This document shows, piece by piece, positions 24,600 to 31,568 of a DNA stretch of 35,451 nucleotides; the stretch's first letter is position 1, and each line of letters starts with the position of its first letter. Source of the DNA: Planctomycetaceae bacterium (GTDB lineage: Bacteria; Planctomycetota; Phycisphaerae; Phycisphaerales; SM1A02). Under the pieces are notes generated by a model that was not told the DNA's origin, did not search any database, and worked only from the letters and a program-made list of their open reading frames with translations. Made by a program: the position numbers and the translations under genes. Location: contig JAJTGL010000047.1 of NCBI GenBank assembly GCA_021297795.1, positions 1 to 35,451 of the forward strand, given 5' to 3'.

Positions 24600-25127
24600 A
24601 TGACGTTCACGCGGCCGACGTGCATGAGGACACCTCGATTCGCACCGCTTCTCCTGCGCGCGACGGGTCCGTCGAACTGGACGAGCCTCGGCCCCTTCGA
24701 CGCCTCCGCGCAGTTCCTCGGCTTCGAGATCGTCGACGCGCCGCAGCCCGACCTCGTCGTCGCCCGCGCGCACACGGTGCTCTACCAGCAGGTGGCCTTC
24801 GTCTGGACGCTCGCGGACGGACTGCACCGATTCGACCGATCGATCGTCAATCTGCCGTCGGGCCCGATTCCGCCGATCGAGGTGGTCGATGCGAACGCGT
24901 CGGGCGTCGTGCTTGTCAACCTCGGTGCGTCGCTCGCGCCCTACACGCTGGTGCAGCTCGAGCCCGGCGATACGAACGGCGATGGGCGCATCAACGCCGC
25001 GGATCTCGCACTCCTGCTCGCCACGTGGGGTCCGGTGCCCGCGGGCCGGCGGGGCGCGGCCGACTTCGATGGCGATGGCGATGTCGACGCGGCGGACCTC
25101 GGCTTCCTCCTGACGAGCTGGAACTGA
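24600..25127 (+). CDS. short dockerin-type protein, possibly the 3' remnant of a longer surface protein
   Basis: A 175-residue protein. The last 55 residues carry two dockerin-like EF-hand segments, DTNGDGRINAADLALLLATWG and DFDGDGDVDAADLGFLLTSW. The middle has strands such as QVAFVWTLADGLHRF, which resemble HAF-type repeats of planctomycete surface proteins. No convincing signal peptide exists at the chosen start, nor at the upstream ATG 24570. This suggests that the gene has lost its 5' part or uses an atypical export route. The start at 24600 is supported by the CATACT hexamer. It is divergent from the sigma/kinase pair. Confidence 0.65.
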   Translation: MTFTRPTCMRTPRFAPLLLRATGPSNWTSLGPFDASAQFLGFEIVDAPQPDLVVARAHTVLYQQVAFVWTLADGLHRFDRSIVNLPSGPIPPIEVVDANASGVVLVNLGASLAPYTLVQLEPGDTNGDGRINAADLALLLATWGPVPAGRRGAADFDGDGDVDAADLGFLLTSWN

Positions 25128-25256
25128 AACGAGCCCCGACGACCGCCGACGGACGACCGACGTCAGCGGACTTCGCGTGCCCGGCCGAGGCTCGTGGCGC
25201 CCGATGCTCCGGCGACCCGCAACGCTTCCGTACACGCGAGGCGATGGGCGATCTGT

Positions 25257-25262
25257 CATACT
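25257..25262 (+). promoter_or_regulatory. -10-like hexamer CATACT for a leaderless start
   Basis: CATACT ends 7 nt before the ATG at 25270. No Shine-Dalgarno sequence and no clear -35 box are present. Confidence 0.45.
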
Positions 25263-25269
25263 GCGATCG

Positions 25270-25899
25270 ATGAACCGCCCAATGCTCGCATGCTCCACGG
25301 ACCGATCGAAGCGGATCGCTTGGATCGGGCTTGTCCTCGCGATCATCGCACCGAACTCGATGATCGCGGCGGATGCGCGCGCGATGTCGCAGGACGAGTC
25401 GGACGAGGTCGTGGAGCTCTCGGTCGACACGGGCGAACTCGACGAGCGCGAGGTCTGGGCGGGCGAGGTCGCCGGCGAACCGGCGTCGCTCGTGATGACG
25501 CCGCGCGAGGCGACGGTGGACGGAGTCTTCTTCCTCTGGCGCGGGCCGGTTGATCCGGCGCTTCGTGGCGCGGGCGGAAGCGCGGTGATCACACGCGAGG
25601 GCGTGCGACTCGCCGCGAACTTCAAGCTCGAGGCCGGGCGGACGCCGATGGCGCAGCTCGAGATCCCCGACACCGGGGTCTGGAAGATCGAGGTGATCCC
25701 GCCCGTGGTCGATGCGGCGACGGTGTTCGCGAAGCCGATCTCGTTCGCGGTCACCGCCGGCGAGAGCAAAGTCGAGGCGCCGCGTGAGCGTCGTCCGATC
25801 CGGCGCTTCTTCAGAAGACCAGAGGTCCGCTACACCATCATGGGCGTCGGATGCTTCGTGCTCGCGATCGGCATCATCGTGTATCGGTACCGGGGATGA
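25270..25899 (+). CDS. exported protein with C-terminal membrane anchor, unknown function
   Basis: A 209-residue protein with a signal peptide at about 1-38 (RIAWIGLVLAIIAPNSMIAADARA), an acidic stretch, and a beta-rich domain (about 50-165). A Pro/Arg-rich basic segment (about 168-182) and one transmembrane helix at about 186-205 (YTIMGVGCFVLAIGIIVY) follow, ending in a short basic tail. This topology puts the beta domain outside the cytoplasm. The GIDE-LemA gene starts 86 bp downstream on the same strand, so a shared transcript is plausible. I do not recognise the domain. Confidence 0.65.
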   Translation: MNRPMLACSTDRSKRIAWIGLVLAIIAPNSMIAADARAMSQDESDEVVELSVDTGELDEREVWAGEVAGEPASLVMTPREATVDGVFFLWRGPVDPALRGAGGSAVITREGVRLAANFKLEAGRTPMAQLEIPDTGVWKIEVIPPVVDAATVFAKPISFAVTAGESKVEAPRERRPIRRFFRRPEVRYTIMGVGCFVLAIGIIVYRYRG

Positions 25900-25985
25900 G
25901 CTGCACGAAATGAACTCGTGGTCGATGCGAGGATGTCTGCGGGGATTCATGCGGCGCGGATGACGATGTTGCGAGGAGGAACGGC

Positions 25986-27329
25986 GTGCACTTGACCATC
26001 GCGAGCCACGATCCTGCGCAGCTGATCCCACCGGCCGTCGGTGGTGCGCTTGCGCTGCTGTGCGTCTGGGCCGCGGTGCGCGCATCGCGCATGCGACGTT
26101 TCATCGATGACATGCCGACGTCAAAGACGGCTGGCGTTTTCATCGGTGATGTTGAGTTGAAGGGCACCGCCGAGACATCGCAGCCGTTTACGACGTATCT
26201 CTGGGGCGGCAAGTGCGTCCTGTACAGCTGGACGGTCGGCGAGCACTGGAGCCGCACCGTCATCGAGACCTACACCGATTCGAAGGGTCGCACGCAGACG
26301 CGGACGCGTCGCGAGTCGGGCGTCACGACGGTCGCCTCCGGCGGTGAATCCGCGCCGTTCTACCTGCTCGACGATACGGGACATCTCCTCATCCGCCCCG
26401 AAGGTGCGAACCTCGAGCCGCGCACGGTGTTCTCCCGCACGGTCGGGCGCGGAGACTCGCTCTACTACGGCAAGGGTCCGCCGGGTGCGGTATCCAACTC
26501 CGATCATCGCCGCACCTTCACGGAGGTGGCGATTCCGATGCACGAGCCGATCTTCGTGATGGGCATGGCGCGCGAACGGAAGGACGCGGTGGCCGCCGAG
26601 ATCGCGCACAGCGCAGATCAGGTGCACTTCCTCATCTCGGTGCGCGATGAGAAGGCGATTTCAGGCGGATACGCGTGGGGCACGTGGCTCTGGGCGATCT
26701 TCGGATTCATCCTTTTCGTCGTCGGAGTCGTGATCGCCGAGCGCAACGGTCGATTCGTGCAGGAGACATCGATCGCCATCTACGTTGCCGCGGTGGTCGC
26801 GTTCCTCGGCGTCTACTTGATCGCGTGGTCGCTGACCGTCTTCAACTCAATCCTTCGACTTCGGCAGCGTGCGCGTCGCGCATGGTCGAATATCGACGTC
26901 GAGTTGAAGCGTCGACACGATCTCATCCCGCGGCTTGCCGAGTGTGTGAAGGGCTACGCGATGCACGAGCGCGACACCCAGCAGGTGGTCACGCTGCTCC
27001 GCTCGCAGTATGCGCTTTCCCCCGAGGAGGCGCGCGGCCGCGAGGCGAAGGTGATCGGGCTTTCGCCCGCGATGGTTGCGGTTGCCGAGGCATATCCCGA
27101 TCTCAAGGCGTCGGAGTCGTTCCTTGCGCTGCAACGCGAGCTCGCCGTCACCGAGAGCCGCATTGCGATGGCGCGCACGTACTACAACGGCGTCGCCACC
27201 GCGTTCAACGGACGACTTGCGGTCGTGCCTGATGCATGGCTCGCCGCGATTGCGCGATTGAAGGCGTTCGAACTGTTCGAAGCGAAGGGTCTTGAGCGCC
27301 AGAGTGTGGCGGTTGACTTCGCGCAGTGA
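25986..27329 (+). CDS. GIDE-domain / LemA-domain fusion membrane protein
   Basis: A 447-residue protein starting with GTG, set by a strong AGGAGGA (25974-25980) 5 nt upstream. The N-terminal helix (about 11-30) is followed by a GIDE-like region (about 45-215): VFIGDVELKGTAE, a KCVLYSWTV strand, SAPFYLLDDTGHLLIRPEGA, and FTEVAIPMHEPIFVMG. Two transmembrane helices lie at about 225-247 and 255-278. The LemA domain (about 280-447) opens with NSILRLRQRARRAWSNIDVELKRRHDLIPRL and includes a TESRIAMARTYYNGVATAFN helix. In eukaryotic MULAN the GIDE region is the substrate-binding part of a membrane E3 ligase; no RING is present here. LemA proteins are membrane proteins of largely unknown role. Joining both in one chain suggests an envelope-associated complex. 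Confidence 0.8.
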   Translation: MHLTIASHDPAQLIPPAVGGALALLCVWAAVRASRMRRFIDDMPTSKTAGVFIGDVELKGTAETSQPFTTYLWGGKCVLYSWTVGEHWSRTVIETYTDSKGRTQTRTRRESGVTTVASGGESAPFYLLDDTGHLLIRPEGANLEPRTVFSRTVGRGDSLYYGKGPPGAVSNSDHRRTFTEVAIPMHEPIFVMGMARERKDAVAAEIAHSADQVHFLISVRDEKAISGGYAWGTWLWAIFGFILFVVGVVIAERNGRFVQETSIAIYVAAVVAFLGVYLIAWSLTVFNSILRLRQRARRAWSNIDVELKRRHDLIPRLAECVKGYAMHERDTQQVVTLLRSQYALSPEEARGREAKVIGLSPAMVAVAEAYPDLKASESFLALQRELAVTESRIAMARTYYNGVATAFNGRLAVVPDAWLAAIARLKAFELFEAKGLERQSVAVDFAQ

Positions 27330-27365
27330 GTGCGGGTTTTGCACGCGCCCGCTCGACGCAAATTC

Positions 27366-30300
27366 TCAACGGATACGCAGGATTCCGACGCGGTCCACTG
27401 CATGAATCGCGTCACTCTCAAACCACAGTGAGCGAAGTTGTTCCTGCGAGAGAAGCAGCATCATCTGCTCCTCCAGAGTGTTCGCGTCGAGTATCCGCAT
27501 CGTGCCGTCTGCCCCGCCGGTCACGAGGCGCGAACCGTCGAGAGTGACGGCCATGCACGACGCGCGCGTGCGCTGTCGGCGCGATTCGGCGAGCACGCCG
27601 CCGTCGTGCGCATCGAGCGCCACGACGAGTCCGTCACGGTCGGCCGCAAACACACGTGTGCCGTCGACCGACGCGGCGACGTCGGTGCAACTTGCGCCGA
27701 TCGGGCGTCGCCAGCGCTCGCATCCGTCGCGCGCATCAAGGGCCACGCAACCGAGCGTGCGCGATGCGACATACGCGCTGTGGTCGACGCCGTCGAGGGC
27801 GAGCGACGGAATGCCTTGCGGTTCATGAATATCTTCGGAGCAAAGCGCGGTCGTCGACCAGCGCACGCGTGCGGTGGCGGTCTCGACCAGCGAGATCGTC
27901 CCGCACGCCCGGAGGACGAGGACCGTCGCGTCGTCGGGCGCGATCGCCACGCGCGAGACCGCGCCTTCGCCTGGAATCGGAGGAAGGCGTTTCTCGAGGC
28001 CAGTCGCGACTTCGGAGAGGCGCGGCTCGGGGCGCGCCGCGGTGGACGGCTCGACACGCAGCGCACGGCCCGTGCGCGAGAGGGGATCGATCGAGCCGCG
28101 GCCGATCCACGCATCGCGCGCCTCTGGCTGGGCGAGCGTGAGTGCGCCCTGCGATGCGGTCGCCAGCGAGCCATCGGGCGCGGCGGCCAGCGACCAGACG
28201 ATATCGTCGGCAAACGGAATCGTGGCGATCGCGGATCCATCCTCGATCCGCCAGAGCCGCAGCGAGCCGTCCGCTCCGGCGGAAAGGATGCGCGCTGGTT
28301 CTGTACGCGCGTCGATCTCGATACTCCACACGGCATCGTGATGTCCACGTGCGGTCCACAGCGGACGCGCCTGCAACGGATCGTGCAGCCGCACGGTGCG
28401 GTCCCATCCGCCGATCGCGAGTCGGCGGCCGTCTGGTGTCCAATGCAGCGCGACCTGATTGGCCTGCGGGGTTTCGAAGCGAGTGGCCACGCGCAGGCCG
28501 TCGTCCGAGCGCTCGAGAAGCACGGCGCCACCGTGGCCCGCGACGGCGACGAGCCTCGGATCGCTCGGTGAGAACGCGATCGCGCGGAGGCTTCCGACGC
28601 CAGGGTCGATCGCCGCGATGACGCGCGCAGGGTTGTCGATCGGCCGGAGTTCGAGTCGGCTGCGTGCGATCGCGATGGTGCCATCGGAGGCAAGTGCGAT
28701 GGCGCAACTGTTCGGAATCGGTTCATCGCATGGAATCGTCGCAAGGACCGTACCGTCCGCGACCTCGAGCACGACGATTCCGCAATCCGCATCGATCACC
28801 GCGACGCGCGCACTATCCGCCGACACCGCGACCGTGTTCGTCACCGTCGGGTTCGCCGCGGTCGACCACATGCGGCGCCAGCGCACGGGTGCGCCGCGGA
28901 TCTCGGCGTCCAAAGCACTCTCCCGCTCGAATCGCGCGAGGATCGGGCCGTCCTTCGAGCCGGGCGGATAGCCGACGGCCAGTACGCCGTTCGCGTCCGT
29001 GCGCGCCATCGCGTACCAATCGCCCTCCGCGATCGTCGCTCCGCGCAGACCGATCGCGCGCTCGATGATCGCACGCTCGATCGATCCGTCGTCTGCGCCG
29101 AGCGCCTCGGCATGCTGCTCGACAAGCATGAGGTCGCCGGCATCGATTGCGCGCGCCGCGGCACTGAGGTTTGCGAGTCGCGCCTCATGTCGCGCGGAGC
29201 GTGCAAAGGTGAGGGAGATGCTTGTCGTCGCGACAAGGAGGCCCGCGATGAGCGCGCTGATCGCGACCACGCGTCGATGCCGACGCAGCGCGCGGACAAG
29301 CCGCTCGCGCGGCGATTGGAGTTCAGCGAGCACCGGTTCGCCGGCAAGATGGCGTCGGAGATCCTCGGCGAACTGCGATGCGCTTGCGTATCGGAGCGCG
29401 GGATCCTGCGCCGTCGCCTTCGCTGTGATCCGGTCGAGATCGCCGCCGAATCGCGGCGAGGCGGCCACGAGCCGCGGCGAGGCGGTTCCGATGGTCTCGG
29501 CCATCATGCCCGTCAGATCAGATGAGCGGAACGTGCGGAAAGCTCGGCGCGCGAGCAGTTCGTAGAGGATTGCACCGAGCGCGAAGATGTCGGCGCGGAC
29601 GTCGGGGCGCGATGCCGGATCGAGCGCCTCCGGTGCGGCGTACGCGAGGGTTCCCTGCACGCGTGCGCCGAGCACGTGGAGATGGATGACGCCGCGACCG
29701 TGGGCGAAGGCGACGGCTTCGGCGATCGCGATCATCATGCGTACGCAGGTGGTGTCGTCGTGCGCCTCCGAGGCCCACTCCGCGAGGGTGCGGCCGCCGG
29801 GCACGAACTGCATCGCGAGGTAGCGCCGTTCCGCGCCGCCCGCGGCGACCGTTCCGGTCTGGTAGAGCCGTGCGATCGACGGATGCTCGAGGCTCGCGAG
29901 GAGCTCGGCCTCGCGGGTGAGTCCCGCGCCGCCGATGAAATCGTCGAGCAGGAGCTTGAGCGCGACCGCGCGGGTCGGAGTCAGTTGCGTGGCGAGGTAG
30001 ACCTCGCCCGTGGCGCCCCGTCCGAGGAATCCGTCGATGCGAAACGCGCCGACCATGGACCCGACGAGCAGCGTCCCCGGGCGGCCGCGTCCGGCGGACT
30101 CTCCCGACGGCGCTTCGATCTCGCCATGGGTTTCCGCGGCGTGGGCGGCGTCTGGCGACGCGTCGGGCAAGGATGGGGTTTTCGGGTTCGCGGTGCCGAC
30201 TTGACGCTCGAGTTCGACATGACGGGCCAGCATCGCCTCGGCCTCTTCGAACACATCTGCCGGGAACCGTCGACGTGCTTCCTCCCGATTCCCTTCGTAC

Positions 30301-30374
30301 AGTGCCGAGAAGCATGCATGCACCGCGATCAGGCGGTCGTTCGGAGAAGCGGACTCGGCATGGTCCCGGAGCAT
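27366..30374 (-). CDS. membrane-anchored kinase-like protein with WD40/PQQ-type propeller, lacking the catalytic loop and DFG (pseudokinase)
   Basis: A 1002-residue protein. An N-terminal helical region (1-100) precedes a Hanks-type kinase fold (about 108-345), a transmembrane helix at about 369-390, and a beta-propeller of WD40-like repeats (about 450-1002; for example DGRRLAIGGWDRTVRLHD and ARILSAGADGSLRLW). The kinase keeps LGRGATGEVYLA, K140 in VALKLLL, an alpha-C Glu, AAPE (246-249) and DVRADIFALGAILYELL. However, H231 of GVIH is followed directly by LHVLGARVQGTLAYAAPE: the HRDLKPxN loop and DFG are missing. From that His to the Glu of the APE motif is 18 residues, against 49 in the kinase at 21136-23793. 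The frame is intact. TAAGAT lies 9 nt before the ATG. Confidence 0.85.
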   Translation of the reverse strand: MLRDHAESASPNDRLIAVHACFSALYEGNREEARRRFPADVFEEAEAMLARHVELERQVGTANPKTPSLPDASPDAAHAAETHGEIEAPSGESAGRGRPGTLLVGSMVGAFRIDGFLGRGATGEVYLATQLTPTRAVALKLLLDDFIGGAGLTREAELLASLEHPSIARLYQTGTVAAGGAERRYLAMQFVPGGRTLAEWASEAHDDTTCVRMMIAIAEAVAFAHGRGVIHLHVLGARVQGTLAYAAPEALDPASRPDVRADIFALGAILYELLARRAFRTFRSSDLTGMMAETIGTASPRLVAASPRFGGDLDRITAKATAQDPALRYASASQFAEDLRRHLAGEPVLAELQSPRERLVRALRRHRRVVAISALIAGLLVATTSISLTFARSARHEARLANLSAAARAIDAGDLMLVEQHAEALGADDGSIERAIIERAIGLRGATIAEGDWYAMARTDANGVLAVGYPPGSKDGPILARFERESALDAEIRGAPVRWRRMWSTAANPTVTNTVAVSADSARVAVIDADCGIVVLEVADGTVLATIPCDEPIPNSCAIALASDGTIAIARSRLELRPIDNPARVIAAIDPGVGSLRAIAFSPSDPRLVAVAGHGGAVLLERSDDGLRVATRFETPQANQVALHWTPDGRRLAIGGWDRTVRLHDPLQARPLWTARGHHDAVWSIEIDARTEPARILSAGADGSLRLWRIEDGSAIATIPFADDIVWSLAAAPDGSLATASQGALTLAQPEARDAWIGRGSIDPLSRTGRALRVEPSTAARPEPRLSEVATGLEKRLPPIPGEGAVSRVAIAPDDATVLVLRACGTISLVETATARVRWSTTALCSEDIHEPQGIPSLALDGVDHSAYVASRTLGCVALDARDGCERWRRPIGASCTDVAASVDGTRVFAADRDGLVVALDAHDGGVLAESRRQRTRASCMAVTLDGSRLVTGGADGTMRILDANTLEEQMMLLLSQEQLRSLWFESDAIHAVDRVGILRIR

Positions 30375-30475
30375 GCGAACGGGATCTTACGGAATCGCTG
30401 CCCGCGATCCGATGCTCCGACGCTTGATTCGCTGCCTGCTGTCGTCGCGGCAGGGGCTTGGTCCGTACAGAATGG

Positions 30476-31102
30476 ATGGCAGTGCACGAGGATCCAAAAA
30501 CATCCCACGGGATATCGCAAGGTTCCGAGTCGGCGTCCGCGCCGATGGACGCCACGCGATCGGCGGCGGAATCACGGCAGCGGTTGGTCGAGCAACTGCT
30601 CGCCCGACATGCGTCGGGTGAGGGTGGGGCGCTGGAAGCACTGTGGCGCGAGATCTACGGGGAGGTTCACCGCCTGGCGCGCACGATGCTCTCTCGCGAA
30701 GGCGCTCGGCGTCCGATCGATACCACCGTCCTCGTTCACGAGCTCTTCCTCAAGATGGGCGGCGCGACCTTCGAAAATCGTGCGCATCTCTTCGGATCGC
30801 TCGCGCGGATGATGGGTCAGATCGTGATCGACGCGGCCCGCAAGGCGACCCGCGAGCGTCGTGCCGGCGAGTACTTCGCCGACGAGGCGCGTGCGGGCGC
30901 AACCGACGGACGCGGGCTCTCGCTCGATACGCAGGCGATCGGCCTGCCCCGGGATGGGACCGGCGAACTCAGTGCCTCCGTGATTGGTGTCCTTGGTCGA
31001 CTGGATCGTCTTGCGCCACGCGCGGCCGCAGTGGCGGCGTTCGCACGCGCGTGGATGCACCGGGAGCTGTCCGGGATGGACGGGGGTCCACGCGGAGCCT
31101 GA
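30476..31102 (+). CDS. ECF sigma-factor-like protein lacking the sigma-4 DNA-binding helix-turn-helix
   Basis: A 208-residue protein of the planctomycete ECF type. Sigma-2 is complete: ALEALWREIYGEVHRLARTMLSREG, TTVLVHELFLKMGG and FGSLARMMGQIVIDAARKATRERRAG. In sigma-4 the opening helix LGRLDRLAPRAAAV runs directly into AAFARAWMHRELSGMDG, which is the usual end of the recognition-helix region. The segment that normally lies between them in this family (roughly 25-35 residues, of the form ELRFFGGLTxxExAxxLGxSxxTVxRDW) is absent, with the junction near 31031-31040. It may be an eroded gene or a core-binding protein that no longer reads the -35 element. The start is uncertain: ATG 30476 is used, with GTG 30482 and ATG 30545 possible. 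It is divergent from the pseudokinase. Confidence 0.75.
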   Translation: MAVHEDPKTSHGISQGSESASAPMDATRSAAESRQRLVEQLLARHASGEGGALEALWREIYGEVHRLARTMLSREGARRPIDTTVLVHELFLKMGGATFENRAHLFGSLARMMGQIVIDAARKATRERRAGEYFADEARAGATDGRGLSLDTQAIGLPRDGTGELSASVIGVLGRLDRLAPRAAAVAAFARAWMHRELSGMDGGPRGA

Positions 31103-31205
31103 GGTGTCGGAGTCGTGTGAAGCGGGAACTGATCGCGGGAACTGATGGTGAGGCGTGCGTTACGCCCGCCGGTGGATCGGCAAGATGGTCATGAAGGAGA
31201 TCGGC

Positions 31206-31463
31206 ATGCATCACGCATATGCAAAGGAACCGGACGCAGCGCGCTTGGCGACGGAGCCGTCGGCGGCGGATCGGCGCCGCTGGGACGAGATTCAACGGCT
31301 CTTCGAACGCTGCCGGGAGCGACCGAGGGACGATTGGCACGCGTTGCTTCGGGCCGAATGCGAGGGCCGTGAAGGCATCGCGTTTGAGGTGATGTCGCTC
31401 CTCGTTGCGGCCGAGAACCTGCCGCCGATCGAAGAGCCGGCATCGATGTCGAAGGCAGTCTGA
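31206..31463 (+). CDS. orphan N-terminal accessory domain of a planctomycete Ser/Thr kinase
   Basis: An 85-residue protein with a good AAGGAG 6 nt upstream of its ATG. The segment RRRWDEIQRLFERCRERPRDDWHALLRAECEGREGIAFEVMSLLVAAE matches the short helical domain that in planctomycete sigma/kinase modules precedes the kinase domain (pattern RWxxlxxLFxxaLxxpxxxRxxfLxxaCxxxxxLrxEVxsLLxAxe). Here the frame ends soon after, at VSKAV-type residues and TGA, with no kinase following. It sits 103 bp after the sigma-like gene, the position a kinase would take. It is therefore probably a truncated kinase kept as a small protein, or a remnant. Confidence 0.6.
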   Translation: MHHAYAKEPDAARLATEPSAADRRRWDEIQRLFERCRERPRDDWHALLRAECEGREGIAFEVMSLLVAAENLPPIEEPASMSKAV

Positions 31464-31568
31464 GAGATTTCTGCCCTTTCGGGTAGTTTGGGACGCACGT
31501 GTCCTGTCGGAAGTTCTCGTCCGGCGATTTCGTGCATGCAGCCACGTTTCATCTTGAGGAGTTTGAAG

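Noticed and set aside
25910-25963. A 17-codon frame between the anchored protein and the GIDE-LemA gene
   Set aside because: It has no ribosome binding site, no repeats and no recognisable features; a frame this short is expected by chance.
27329-27366. Possible bidirectional terminator between the converging LemA and pseudokinase genes
   Set aside because: Only a 5-bp GCGGG/CCCGC stem is visible and no T-run follows it in either direction.
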